A program made the position numbers and the translations under genes. 64,000 bases of DNA from Pseudisothecium myosuroides (lineage: Eukaryota; Streptophyta; Bryopsida; Hypnales; Lembophyllaceae), in contig OX637295.1 of NCBI GenBank assembly GCA_951799445.1, forward strand, positions 372,001-436,000. The letters run 5' to 3'. A model generated the notes under the pieces. The model ran no database searches. It saw nothing but the letters and a program-made list of their open reading frames with translations, and was not told the origin of the DNA. Position 1 is the first letter of the stretch. Every line of letters starts with the position of its first letter. Positions 1-13,312 of this stretch are shown one piece after another.

Positions 1-2
1 CT

Positions 3-779
3 GGCCTTGTGGATGAGGGCCGTAGACTTTTTCTGGCTATGACACAAAATTATGGCATCGAACCTACTGTAGTGCCTTGTACCTGCATGGTGGATGTTCT
101 TGGCCGAGCAGGACACTTGGAGGAAGCAAAGCTCTTGATTGACAACATGCCGGTGGAACCAAATGGTGCAACTTGGGGAGCCTTGCTTGGTGCTTGTAGA
201 ACGTACGGTAATGTGGAGTTGGGCAAACTTGCCGCTAATGAGCTCTTCGAGTTGGAACCGAAGGATGCTTCTGCATACGTGCTTCTCTCGAATATCTATG
301 CTGCAGCTGGCAAGTGGGAGGAGGTGTTGTGGGTGCGCACTATGATGCAGGAGAGAGGTATACGCAAGGAGCCGGGGCGTAGCTGGATTGAAATTGATAA
401 CAAGGTCCATGACTTCGTCGTAGGGGATACTTCTCACTCAGAAGCGAAGGAGATCTATGCTGAGCTGAGGAGATTGAGTGAGAAAATTAAGGCCGAAGGC
501 TACATTCCTGATACCCGGCTAGTGTTGCGGAACATTGAGGAGGAGGAGAAAGAGCTTGCTCTTTGCTCCCATAGTGAGAAGTTGGCTATTGCTTATGGAC
601 TCCTGCGGACACCCCTTGGACAGCCAATTCGGGTGTTCAAGAACCTTCGAGTGTGTTTAGACTGCCATACAGCAACCAAGTTTATCTCAAAGGTGACTGA
701 ACGAGATATTGTTGTAAGGGATGCTAATCGCTTTCACCACTTTCAAAATGGTGTGTGTTCTTGTGGTGATTACTGGTGA
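3..779 (+). CDS. PPR protein, E/E+ and DYW domains (3' end of gene)
   Basis: This is the C-terminal 258 residues of a pentatricopeptide-repeat protein of the PLS-DYW class. Such proteins bind organellar RNA and edit cytidine to uridine in plastids or mitochondria. The gene enters from the left edge, so the true start and targeting peptide are outside the window. Visible in order are a last PPR motif (MVDVLGRAGHLEEA), E and E+ motifs (WGALLGACRTYGNVELG; GRSWIEI), and a complete DYW deaminase domain. The domain has the zinc-binding HSEK motif, the CLDCH pair and the terminal GVCSCGDYW. No intron is seen, as is common for the family. The DYW residues needed for zinc binding and catalysis are present, so the visible part looks functional. 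The RNA target cannot be inferred. It is the only recognisable ordinary host gene in the left half. Confidence 0.95.
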   Translation, partial: GLVDEGRRLFLAMTQNYGIEPTVVPCTCMVDVLGRAGHLEEAKLLIDNMPVEPNGATWGALLGACRTYGNVELGKLAANELFELEPKDASAYVLLSNIYAAAGKWEEVLWVRTMMQERGIRKEPGRSWIEIDNKVHDFVVGDTSHSEAKEIYAELRRLSEKIKAEGYIPDTRLVLRNIEEEEKELALCSHSEKLAIAYGLLRTPLGQPIRVFKNLRVCLDCHTATKFISKVTERDIVVRDANRFHHFQNGVCSCGDYW

Positions 780-2586
780 TGAGGTTGGCAATCCTGACCG
801 ATTGTAGCCTATGTTGTTGTCTGGAGCTCTTCATTGGGATTTGTCATTAGCTGTGAATATGTTATGGTGTTGATCATTGATTGAAAACTGTTGTATTGGT
901 TGGAAATGACTCCAGGAACATGTTCATAGAGGTTGTCACTTCTTGCATTTCCTTCACCTATTGTTTTTGTGAAGAATACGAAATCAAAGGTTGGCAAATT
1001 TAGCTATAGAAATGATTGTAGCACTACCATTCACCTTACATCCTTTTGTTGGCAACATCAGAATCTAAGGATTCTTTATTGAGAAGACTGTTCTCATGGA
1101 AATATCAAATGATTATTTTGCAGTCTTTCCTTCAAGAAGAAGACTATGCAAGTTTTTATTTTTTTTCAATAGCAAGTTTACTCTAGTTGCTTCAACTATT
1201 GTGCTCATAATTAGGTAACTTGTTTTTTGATCCTTGCCTAGGTGTCAATTTTGGAAGTTAATCCCTATAGGATTGAGAGTACATTTAACAAGTTGTCAAA
1301 AATTATCATGTTTAAATGTATTGAGAAAAAATACAATAGAAAAAGTTTATGTTTTGAAATTTATTTGTGTGAAAGTGTACTACATGGCTACTATGGGAAT
1401 GTGGAAGATTTCAGCCTATTTGATTGTGTAGATTGCAAGCTTATAGAAGAAAAGGATTTTTTTGGACCTTGCTCGATAGGGTCAAAAATCTTTAACTTCT
1501 TATGAAATGAGATTTTTGCACTACATATTTTTTTTTACCATTGCCTATTATATCATGGTAGTTATATACATGCCAAATTTTAGTAACAGATGAGTTTTTT
1601 TTCACCAACTGTTCAAAGTTGCCCTTTTTGCTTAAGAAACTTCAAGCAACATAACTTTTAATTTGGGTACTTGATAAAAAAAATATATATGTATTTTGAT
1701 GAAGTTCATGTAAGTCCACATGTTGTTTTTAAATTTCACAAACATCCATTCTAAAATGACTTCTATAATACCAACCTAAATTTCTTGTTGTCCCTGTGAG
1801 GGACAATGGACCTTTAGGGGCTAATGTTGAAATTAGGTGATTCAAGTGTGTGCGACGTATATTGGTGTCACTATAAATTTAAGAATAATAGTTTTTTTTT
1901 GTTTTGGAATGTACATTTACTATAATTCCGAATTGTTTACGTGGTACTGTAAGGCCTTATTTGTTAAATTGAGACAAGTTGGGGTCTCATTTTAATTCCT
2001 TCTATATTTAGAATTGACTTAGTGTCCATTAAATAGAGATTCAAAAATGTCAAAATACTATTTTGTATATTTTGCTCATACTAAACCAACTAACCAATTA
2101 GCAAGAATCCACTACGAACATTTAGATTTTTTTTTAAATTATTAACATAAAACTATAATAGACCAACAAGTTTGAAAGTAGGAATTTTTTTAAACCTCAG
2201 ACTTGCTTGTGTAGAAACTAAAAATAATGTGTATACTTGATACTTGTGTTGTCAAACATTTCACATAAAATACAATAGAATAAAAAAAAAACATTCAATT
2301 GGAGTGAAGCAAAAATACTTTACATAAAATGCAAACACAAATAAAATAATATTTATTATTAATAGAATTCGAACATTGTGATATGGCGATAATATCCTGG
2401 ACTTCAAACGCTACAACATGAAACTGAAAACATCTAAATACATCTAAATGCAAAAGCGCATTCTACTTGAACACCAAGAATAATAATAAAATAACAAAAA
2501 TCTAAACTATTCCTCCTTTTTGTTGAGGACGCATTGTTGTTAGATTTAGCCAAAATCGCCGCCACTCATGACTTGATAATGTCAAA
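780..2586. other. AT-rich intergenic DNA downstream of the PPR gene
   Basis: Presumably the 3' UTR of the PPR gene followed by AT-rich sequence with poly-T and poly-A runs. I see no coding exon, repeat array or element terminus that I can support. Confidence 0.6.
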
Positions 2587-5399
2587 CTATGCTTTGGAAA
2601 TTTTGACATCTGGAAGAACTTGAGGTTGATCATTAACACCCCTTTTCCCACGCATCTTGAAAGCTGTCATGATAACGATTGTGCTTGACCAGATTGGTAA
2701 TATAGGTGTATCCTCGACCCACAAATTCCCTGATTTTGTATTCCATCCATCATACATTTTAGGATCAGGACAATGTTTATCAGTTGGCTTCCAATATTGG
2801 ATCTGTATCAATTTAAGATGCCTCGGATCTAGACTCGGATTTGTTAGTGCTCTAGAAAGCCAAAACGTCTTTGGATCACTACGATGAGGGCGCACAATGA
2901 CAAAATAACCGGCAAATACATCACGAGCGACACAAAAAGGACGTAGGCGGTCACACCTTCGGCCAACGAAGGATGGATCCTACGAAACTCTTCTTGCACT
3001 GCGCCATCTTCTCCCATTATGTCTTCCTATTCACCAACGATTCTAGAAGTTGGCCAAAATCCATCCTCCAATGTCTCGCGTGCAACCAGAGATGCATCTA
3101 GAGCGCTTCTCACACCTTTTCAATAACTATTTATAGATTCATTCATCCTCTTGAACTCTCCAGATTGGTCATTGTCCGCCATAGTGCTCCAATGCGCAAT
3201 GATATTGTTTAAACCCTTTTTGACATCATCAAGGAATTTTATTTGATGTGGAGGCAAAGGTCGCGGAACACCGCTCGCACCTTGGACCGGCCGTCTTCAA
3301 TCTCAGACCACAAGTGAATTCCTTTACCGTCCTCTGGCAGCCAATTCCTGTCAGTACAAAGATGCTTATACTCCATCAATGGCCATCCACTTGAATCCTT
3401 GTAGAACTTAAATTGTTGGGCTATAGAATGACCTTCCAGAAAGTTCCCACCTTTGCCCAAATACCTTTCTACAAAGCCCTTGAAATAAGGGACTTCTTCA
3501 ATGAAGTGAGGAATGACCGGATGGGTTTCACAGTCCATGAAGGATTTCATGAGCCTCAAAACAGTCTGGTAGTTATTCGTCTTCAACATGGTACTCCATC
3601 GACCAAAAAGAGCATCAATGTCTTCATGAGGGTGCCCAACAATGAGGAAGTTGATGTATATCTCACAGAAAATGCCTTTGAAAACAAGAAGAGAGCAGAA
3701 AGCAAAACCCATCGATTCTTGTTGTTGCATGACACATTGTCGAGCTGCAGAGTCAATATAGGGGGTAGAGGTTGAGCGGGGATTGGGTCTGCTGGAGGAG
3801 GAAGAAGGGAGTCCAAACACATTTCCGAGCCTTTCAGCACAGCCATCGTTAATGCGGATTGCCCATCCTTGACGACATGCAATTGGCGCGATGAATTCTT
3901 CGGCGGTCCCTCCAAATCACGCAACAACCTTGCAATGGACCCAATGGTGTAATTTGAGTTCATTGGAAAAGTTTCTAGCCCGTAGTGGGCGTACCAAACA
4001 TCGCCATGACCATGAGCAATCATACCTGTAACAGCAATGAGCATTTTAGTGAAAGAATCTGTCAATTTGGTCTTGGGAGAGAAATGTGGAGAAGTAGTCT
4101 TGGGTGATCCATTTTATCATGGATAATGGTGAGCATCTTCTCAGGGTACTTCTAAAAAATATGACGATATGAATAATAGAGTTCTCTGTGGGCCCTTTGC
4201 TCCAAAAGATGAGTTTCCAAAATTCTCCCCCACTTGTCTTGTGAGGTAGAAAGCGGTGTGCAGGCGCTCCTCAATTGTCTATACTGATCGTGCAGATTAC
4301 ACCTTGAAAAAAGAGTCCCCAGGAGCCTTCACAGTATACTCTAGGAAAGAAGTACGCCTAATGATATTCAAGCCACTAGAAGAAACGGGGGCAAATTCAA
4401 AGCGGCATTGGCCTCATTGATTTTTGGCAATTGGTTACTCCAATGAAATGCTGATGGTAATATCGTTGCTGGGATTTTCTCCCTGGTTTCCAACGTCTTA
4501 GATTTGTGTGGCATTCTATCAGCTTCACTTGCAACCAACGTTTGAAGTGTGGCTGCAGCTTGTACAGTATGCGTGCTTGGTTTCTTGGATCCTAAATTCC
4601 CGTGCGACTCTGCTTGCTTCCCAAATTTGGCCATGTGCTTGTACTTGTAGAAGGTAGTTTTTGAAATCCCGTGAATTGTCCACCACGCAACAAAATACAC
4701 CTCTGTGCTTTTCAAGGTTACCCACTCCTTACCAACATCATCTTTGTGCATCTGTCTATGCACTTCAAGAAGTCACTTCTTACAAGCATACACTTTGTCG
4801 ATTGCATAAAGTTGAGAACGCATGGCTTGAATTTCTCCACGCGGAAAGGGCTGCAAGCAATTCTTTTCGCAACAAGTCTTGGTGGACACTTCAATGATCG
4901 CTTGAGCAGAGAGAAGGGATTCCTTCTTCGGAGGGAGGCTGGGATCCGACCTCTCACAAGAGCTCTCATAAGAATGCACACCAACACAAAAGCGGCTGCT
5001 CATGGCCTTCATAGCTTGGTTGTATATATGGGTCTGATCTTGATCATTCAAACTAACATTGTTCAAGAATACTCGTTTAATGTCCCACGAGTGAGCTGAC
5101 TACATCCAAGCTGATGGGACTTTAGCTTCGCACAAAGACTCCGCAATTTGAACGGCAACATGATCATCACCAAGGGGCTTCTCGTCCATGTTGATGACAA
5201 GGTCCGCATCGACGCTCTGGCAAATGCCTTTTGCAACGCCATCTTCATCTTCGTTTCTTAGGGTGACATATCTTCTGATCCAAGCGGAACGAGGAATACC
5301 ATCGCAAACTACGATACCGACAGGCAATACTGGCTCCAGGTTGGCGAACTTGTCCGGACTATGGATATCCATCCTACAACCACAACAACAAGCAAACAT
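2587..5399 (-). pseudogene. DUF7869-type transposase-like gene, decayed
   Basis: Broken minus-strand pieces line up in the order of a DUF7869-type protein, a transposon-associated family of unknown chemistry. From 5' to 3' they are: an N-terminal Cys-rich segment near 5066-4773 (TCCEKNCLQPFPRGEI); a segment at 4763-4368 with KTTFYKYK and EADRMPHKSKTLE; a segment at 4065-3583 with LTLQLDNVSCNNKNRW; and one at 3820-3239 with the signature GHPHEDIDALFGRWS. A C-terminal piece at 2895-2587 has WSSTIVIMTAFKMRGKRG. The frame changes between the LQLDN block and the HEDID block, near 3.6-3.7 kb, and between other blocks, with stops in between. The protein is therefore no longer encoded. I found no terminal repeats or target duplication. 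The family call rests on the LQLDN and GH-HEDIDALFGRWS blocks and is fairly secure. Whether the source was an autonomous element is inference. Confidence 0.75.
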
Positions 5400-6480
5400 T
5401 CACATGAGTCGTAAAACAAAAAAACATATTCATTATATCTTCAAGTCAAGGATAAAAAGACGATCCTAAACCGCTAATGGATATTTATCATAAAAAATAA
5501 TAAATTATAACAATAGAAAATATCTATATATTATCTTTGCTCCGAAGATATATCTACACAACGAAAGAACCAAGTGCACACTGAGAATCAAACTCACGTA
5601 TGGGTCATTGCAAGAAAGACCTATCCTATTTACTAGTCACAATGAGAGTGATTCTCTTTTCTTTTGCTGTAACGTTTGAAGCAAAAGTCTAATGAACATA
5701 AAAAATTTATTGGAGATGTCTAAATTTATGGTAATCAGATCCCTTATTTTTTAGAAATTAAAAAAAATCATTTTATATTTAAATATCATTTTTGTTAATT
5801 TGTCACATCGTAAGGTTTAGGGTTTTTTACTACGTTAGGAGTCTCTAAATTTAATGATCTGGAGCTGAAATTTTCATGGTCTATTTGCATAGTAGGAAAG
5901 CATATTCCTACCAAAGGAAATCTAAAAATATATTATTTTGTGTCCTCCACATGAGTGCAAACAACACTCACATTGCATGCAATTTTTGAACAATGAAGAT
6001 GGTTCTAAGATCAATCTTTCGGTAAAATCACATCATTATGATCTCTTTCTAAATGGACAAATTTTAGTTTTTTTATTTATTGTTTTTCCTATTTTTTACA
6101 AATTAAAATGTGAAATTACAATGACCGGTCCTATTTTTATGAGATTTAGGGTTTTTCTAGTTCTCCTACTTAGAAATTTTTTCTATGCTTTTCCTTCCTA
6201 AGGTACCTTCTTCTTAAAGATGTATATATAAAATATATTTTTCATATTTTTTTTAAATTGATTTTCTAATTGTAAAGCCTCCCCGAAAGAAAAAATGAGT
6301 ATTGTGAAAAACGCTAAGAAAAATGGAAGGTCTTTCTTGCAATGACCCATACTACCATGATCCTATCAAGACAATAAAAATATCGTTGACCAGAAGAAAA
6401 ACTCCTCAATGGAATTTCCAAAACTCACCAAACACTAATTTCCACTCAATACATAAACATTACAGAAATTCTGTGCAGTG
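5400..6480. other. AT-rich intergenic DNA
   Basis: AT-rich sequence with no supportable gene. It contains scattered copies of 'tttagggtttt', which is common in plant intergenic DNA. Confidence 0.5.
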
Positions 6481-6487
6481 ATCACAT

Positions 6488-7182
6488 TATCTTCGATTCA
6501 AAGAAAGCCGTATAGTAGGATATTATTATGCGCAAACATTGTATAAAATAACAGACCACCATCTCATCCAAAAGGCCAATAACAAACTGAATATGGATCA
6601 GGGTCACACTAAGTAAATATAATCTATATATACACTAAAAAACATATGGCCTACAGTGACACAAAGCATAGAATTTTGTGTGTTGCCTAAATTGTCTTTG
6701 GCTTGAAGATAATATAACTCTATAATCAAAGCAAAAGGATATCGTGGTAGGATGGGAAAAACCCCAACACTACAAAGAAATTGTCATAGCGCAATGCTTA
6801 TCTTTGGGTCAAAGATAATCTTCTTTACATTTCAAAATAAAATATCTCCATTCAAAGGATCACTATTAAACAATAGAGAAGTTCTCTCCAGCTGTCACGG
6901 TTATCTTCAGTTCGAAGATAAACCAAAAAATCTTTCAAAATGATAGGACATCGCTAGCAGAGGGTCCATTGTCCTATACACCGATAATCACTCTAAAATA
7001 TAGAATTATCTTCGGGTCAAAGATAAGTATAAAAATATATAAAAATAAAGTCAATATCTTGATAAAAGATGCATTCTTCTCCAATACACAATTTATTCTT
7101 AAGCAATACGGTTATCTTTGGGTCAAGGATACTTAGTAATATATACCTTCAAACAGAATATTATCTTCGGCACAAGGATAAA
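6488..7182. repeat. Degenerate repeat, ~104 bp period, palindromic core
   Basis: An imperfect palindrome of the form TTATCTTCGGGTCAAAGATAA recurs at about 6488, 6691, 6797, 6901, 7005, 7111 and 7161. Four successive steps are 103-107 bp, the first gap is about twice that, and the last is about 50 bp. The sequence between cores is strongly diverged. This could be an old tandem array whose palindromic core has been retained, or a cluster of one binding site. No ORF overlaps it convincingly. Confidence 0.55.
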
Positions 7183-8436
7183 AACTTAAATAGTAACAAG
7201 GTCTAGAAGTTTTGTGTTTCCGATATTTGCGCCATAATTGTCGGAATTGCCAGTATTTTAGGACTATATGGAACTTAGCCAACAATGTACAAAAACGGCG
7301 ACACGGCAATACAAACAATCACAACGTGAAATAGAAGAACATCTATGCTTCATGGAAACGCTAAGTGATGGAGGAAAGTATACAACAGAAAACCTTCTTA
7401 CATAAAAAGGCAAGCAAAGAACTTGCTGTGGACACCGGTTAAGCTTATGATACCATACGCGCAACTCACTTATATGAACAACCTCGAAGCAATGCAAGTA
7501 ATCACGTCCCCGACAAGTCGCACAATAAGAGAGCACAGATCTCACGGGAAGACTGCAGAGGAGCGTTGTGTGGGAGGGAGCAAGGACAAGCGGCACGGCG
7601 GAACAACAATAGATGTCTATGCTACAAACACAAACTCCCGGCGTGAGGTTCCCGTTGACAAAGGAGGAATCTCCAGTTTGAGGAAGGAGTGGGAAAGGAA
7701 TGGTGCGAAGAAATATGAATTTGAATTATATTAGGAAAAAAGGTCCAAGGCCAACACTCCCAACAAGTACTTTTGGCAGTTTTCTAGTTGTCCATCTGAT
7801 TTTAGGGGCGCTTTTTCTCCAGTAGGGTCTTGAAAAGTTCCGCCTTTACATCTTTGTGTCTCAAAACAACATTCCTCCTTTTTTTAGTTGCCGCCTATAA
7901 ACGAACTTCATTGATTTCGCCAGCAAATGCAACGGTGTTTTCTTTTGAATCACATGTCTACGCCTTCTTTACGGAGATTCTTCCTATATGTCGCAGCTAC
8001 AAGAATGCAGTGCATTTGGGGGTACACAGTTACACTTTTCTCAAAGGAGTTACACCAATGTAACTTCTCTCGTGTAAATGCGTGTAGTCCTTTGTAAATG
8101 CATGTTCAGGGTTACTACGGGTGCTACCATCTACCTACCACTACATCTTGACAGGATTTAAACAAATTATTTATGACTACAATTAGAGGAGGTGCAATAC
8201 CTTGAACTAAGGGCTTTGGGTTTAAGTTATTAAACGAAAATTGTAAGTTGAAGCCCTCAATTGTTGGATCAAGTTTAGGGTGCTTAATTTATTAAGCCTC
8301 CAATAGAAGCCAACAGGTGTGTTTACATCTAAATTATAAAAAATGGTATCAAAAAATTGAAAAATGTCAATTCAATTGATTTAGGTACAATAGTAAACCA
8401 CCTACATCCTATAATTCTATTTTGTTCAAAGATAGG
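7183..8436. other. Intergenic DNA, no recognisable gene
   Basis: Mixed AT-rich sequence. Short open frames near 7264-7734 lie on both strands and have no recognisable motif. I see no element ends until the LTR at 8442. Confidence 0.45.
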
Positions 8437-8441
8437 CCTTT

Positions 8442-9698
8442 TGTCACGCCCCTATCTCCCCTTGGGGTGCCCGAAGTGTCTTGGTGAGCAAGGAGGACCT
8501 TGGGGTGACTCCCCAAGCCTTGCAATAGACTAGAAAGGGAGTTTTGTGAGACTCCCAATCGAACAGGGCGCAATAGCGCCCTGGATTTGTAATATGTGGT
8601 GGAGTGTCTTACATGCTTGGAAAGCCCTTGAGAATATGCATCCAACCGTCTTTAGAACGCGTGATTTGGAGTTGTGAGCTAAGAGTTATGGACGTTCAAA
8701 GTTGACTATGTTCCGGTGACGACCGGGACACTTAAGGGCTAGGAGTGAGGATTTTCAATGATTCCCTCAAGGAAGTATGGCATGTAGCATATCATTGGAA
8801 AGCTAAAAACACAAGGAAGCTAGAATGACTAGCATTACGAGGTTCTAAGCTATGAGACAAAAGTTATGGCCAAGAGAAGGGCCGTGGTGAAGGCGTGACG
8901 CCTCCCCCGGTGAACCCGAATCTTTGGAAGGCCATAACTTTGGGAGATCTTGTCCAAATGGGACGAGTGAAGAGTCCATTGGCATCTATTCGTCGTGTAG
9001 ATATCTAAAATGGTCTTGCATGTGGTATTTGGAGCTTTGACCGCAAAGTTACGCCGTTTGAATGTTCGGGAGTCCAAACGGTGACGAAACTTGGCCATTT
9101 CGGGTTGGAAATGGGTGGTCTTCCAAAACCCAAGTGGGTTTGGGGTGTACCTTCGACCCACAAGGGGGGGATCTGACGAATGCCATAGAAAGTACTATAG
9201 GAGGGGTTGGTCTCCCTCCTCCCTCCCTCTTAGAGCCTTGGTGAGTCCCGGTGAACTCAAGGTTGGTGATGTGACTTCATCACCGGTCCAAGGCACCATG
9301 GGACACTTGTGTGTGTGTCCCGGGGCACCGGTTGTGTGGAGTCCCGCTCCTTGCTAGGCCACACTCGATGTGTCCCGAGTTGTGAGTCTCGGTTAGACAT
9401 GTTGGAAAAGTAGCAAATGCAAGATGGGCTAGCATGGAGTGGGGTGACACTCAAGGGCGGTTAGGACCGTGGTGAGTATTGCCACCATGAGTCCTTATAC
9501 ATTGAGATGGAAGTTCCGCCCCATGTTACCAAGTGACATGTCGGGTGCCACGATTGGAGTGCGTGTTAGTAGTCCCGGTGACTGGGACTTGACAAAATGA
9601 GTTGGAAATGAAGACTAACTTTGTATGTGCTTGGCATGTGCAGTGTTAGGCAGTTTGTGACCCAAGTGAAGTTGTGAAGTGTCATTTGGGTCGCGACA
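8442..9698. mobile_element. Solo LTR, 1257 bp, TSD CCTTT
   Basis: The unit starts TGTCACGCCCC and ends GGGTCGCGACA, so it has TG...CA ends with a short terminal inversion (TGTC/GACA). It is flanked by an identical 5 bp target duplication, CCTTT, at 8437-8441 and 9699-9703. No primer binding site or second LTR is adjacent, so it is a solo LTR left by LTR-LTR recombination. It is markedly less AT-rich than the flanks. TGTCAC starts are common in plant Ty3/Gypsy elements, but the family cannot be fixed from the LTR alone. Open frames inside it look like chance. Confidence 0.9.
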
Positions 9699-9703
9699 CC
9701 TTT

Positions 9704-12700
9704 AGAAGGTAATTATTTTTTGGATTTGCACATGACAATCTACTTTAAGGATTCAGGAACATTACAAATTATGTGTATAATTTCATCTAGCATATTTATT
9801 TTTAAAATCAATGTTCATAGGTATGCTAAATCAAAAAGACCAAATAACAATATAAAACCATTTGGACTCAAAACTACCATTTCTATTACAAAAAGGGAGA
9901 AAATCTAACCCTTTTTTTCTTTTGCACACCTAATCTTAAATTATTTCATCTAGTAGTATGAAAATGGGTGGAATAAATTTCAAAAACTTTGCCCACATGG
10001 ATTGCAAAATATCTACAATTAAAGGGTAGAAAATAAGCTTTTTAGAATACATTGTAGGGTTTAGGGTTTTTTGACTTTGAACCTTTTTCACTTAAATTTT
10101 TTCACTACAAAGTTTAGAAGTTAAAAGCTTTAGGGTGGAGGATTCAATTGAGGGCCTTGGGGGAAAAAAGTAGCAAACAAACCTAATTTGATTCCTAAGA
10201 AATTGTTTAGGACAACTGTGTATATGGTAGGGAGAAAATCTAAATTTTTTGTATTTCTAAATTAGAATTAAAATGCACTAACTCCGATAGGAAGATGTTC
10301 CAGAAAGAAAACTATACCATGTAGAATTGTATTTAACCCCTAAAGGACCAAACATCGTTTTTTTGGCAACATACCAATTTTGGACAACTCACTACAAAAG
10401 GAGTTCTTATTTTCTTTCTTTGTAAATTTCACACAATATATGCCCGAGGAGTAGCTTTGAGGCCCAACAATTTTCATAACTTTTGACTGCATGATTAAAA
10501 AGTTATTGCATGATATGTCATTTTCATTGGTTTAGGGCAACTCAAAAAATTCTTAAAAAATCACTTTTTTCAAAAAAAAAAATTGAAATTGGTTTTATAG
10601 ATTTATGTATATGTGGAAAGCTTTGAATCATTTGGTTTTGATTAATGAGACGAATGGTTTTCATCAGTTATGAAGAGATTTAGTTTGCGGGCAGTAAGGC
10701 TTTTTTTTCTGGCAAAATTTCGCCAGATTCTGCCAAATCTAGCCACTGTCGCTCTGTCCCTCCAAAAACTGGCCTGTGCAGTGAAGCCACAAGCAGGGAC
10801 ATAGGTCCAAAAAAAAAGTAGGGCAGGCAATTATGGAATCTCTATTCTAAAATAAACTTTGAAGGCCTTTATTTAACTCAATTTTCAATATTTTGGAAAA
10901 ACAATAAAAACATTGGGTGTAGATTGTTTATTACAACATTACAACCATTGAGATTGGCATTTTTCAATTCTATAATTAAATTCTTAACAATTTAGTGTTT
11001 TGAATCATTCTCTACTTCTTTCTACTTACTATTTTTTTCCTATATGTTGTACAATTCCAAATGATTTGAAACTTTTCAAGCATATAAACAACTTGCCTTG
11101 AAGAATGAATCCAATGAGTAAACACCATTCTGGACATTTTGTCATACAAAATTGAGCTTGTGAAGTGTTGCTGCCCAGTTTTTTGCACTGCCAAAAAAAG
11201 GGTTTTTGTCAATTCAAACACTAATATATTGCAATCTATATGGTGGAAAATTTTGAATTTTTTTCCACATCTTTGCAAACCAGCATACTACAAGATCCTA
11301 TGGTTACATGTGTCAAAAAATGTTTTTTGCAAATATTTGGTATTTGTACTAGAAATGACAGTTTTGGAGCATTTTTGGTTTAGGCATAGTCTTTGACCTT
11401 GCGGGGATAACGTGAGAAAATTCTACAAATTGAACTACAAGGTATTTTTTGAAAAAGGGTTTACTAATTGCCTAAACAACAAGAGTGTCCATAACTTTCA
11501 CATCACCTATCCAAATGAAATGAATCAAACCTTTTCATTTAGACAAAAATATAATCTATCTTGGAAAATCAAATTCAAAAAAATGAAATGAAATGAATTT
11601 TCATTTTCCTTCTTGGTCTCCCCTATGTTGAGCTTAGTTGGGTATAAATTACTAAATCATGTTCTTAAACACCAAGTACAAAATTTGCTAACAGACTTGC
11701 TATGCACTTTGACAATTCTAAGGTAGTTGTAAAAAAATTACTTATAAATAGTATAGGTTACATTTAAAGAACCCAAACAAGAAATTATAAATACCAATAG
11801 GGTGCCCAAAAATACTAACATTTAACATTATTTAAAAAAATACCATGTATTGTGATCCATTCTATTAGGTAAATAGCCCCCCATAAAATAGGACATTATT
11901 GCACGCCATTGCATTTTCTAAGAGGGAGTGACCTCCCCAAGATGTGATTATATGATGTTAGATTTCAATTTACAATATGTAGGGTTCAAAAGCATCTTTT
12001 TTATTGTAGTAATTGACCTTTTATTTTTTACCCGTAATAATCCATCTAAATTAAAGAGACTTTCCATAAAAACAATATTACTAAAATAATTTAACAACTA
12101 CCAATTGCAGTTTTAGAATAAGTTAGATTTTCAAGTTGAATACAAAAATTGGGTCATTTTTTGGGTTTTGGGTGATGGCATTAGAAGTAACTATTTTAAA
12201 GTATTTTTGGGTGAAAAAATGTCATGTTAATATTGAATTAGAAATCTTTACATTTTAAAATTGCATATTGACTTTTTGTGATTTGCTTGGAGCTATCGAC
12301 ATGTGATTTCATCTCTACAAAAATCACTTATAAATTGTGAAGAAATGGAGGATGTAAAGTGAGGCTTTTAAGTTTGACTAATAACAAGTAATAGACTTCG
12401 TTTGATATGGGTTAATCCCTAAGTAAATGCCCAAGGCCTTTTCACTAAGAAAACACCAAACTCGAAAAAAAAAATCATCTGCATGCATAACCACCAATAC
12501 TTAATCAGGCTTTTGTCAGAAATCAAGTCAGGTCAAGATCCCATCCCATCTTATAGATCTAACTTCAAAGCTTACCAAAAATTAACCGACTTGACAAATG
12601 ATTTAAACATCTATTCCTCTCAATTGAAGGCATTGTTCAATGTCAAAAAAAATTGGAAAGTTGTTTACCAAAGTAACTCTACTATGCTACGGTCAGATTC

Positions 12701-13312
12701 ATAAATAATATTTGTGATAGCAATGATAGATTTAACCTGACAAATAAAACTTAAAACTCAAAACCTACAACTTTTATTCCTAAATCAACCCCAAATTATT
12801 CTAAAGTTACATTAAACAAAGGATCCTTGAAAATCTTCAACATAGGAGAAGGGTACAAGCCTACAAGGGATAGCAGATTGATGAGCAACTAATTAACTGG
12901 AACTGTTATAAACCAAACTATACACAAAGGATAATTGTCCAGGAATGCATACCGTAGCAAATGAAGCCCGGTAATAAGGGAAGGCAAATATAATGAATAG
13001 TTCATTACTCATCATGTCGGAACAGCCTCACTAGAATTTGAGGAAACATGAGAAAGAAATGAGCAATCGTATTTGATAACCACCTTGCTTCCATGGCCGC
13101 AGAATCTTCTTTGGATATCAAATTGACAATCACTATAAAGTTGTAAAACTAACCAACATCCTCAGCTAGTTCAAGCGTGAATGAGGCCTTATGAAATTAC
13201 TAATACAACAATAATGTATAGACAATGAATCTACAACATAGAACAATACTAACAATACTAAACCATCATAATAGAACTCAAATGACTAAATATTGTGTAT
13301 AGGAAAAGGAAT
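9704..13312. other. AT-rich intergenic DNA
   Basis: About 3.6 kb of AT-rich sequence. Open frames such as 12483-12704 have no recognisable motif. I see no supportable gene, tandem array or element end. Confidence 0.5.

Noticed and set aside
6488..7182. CRISPR-like array
   Set aside because: Cores are imperfect palindromes with diverged ~80 bp spacers in a plant nuclear context. There are no exact repeats.
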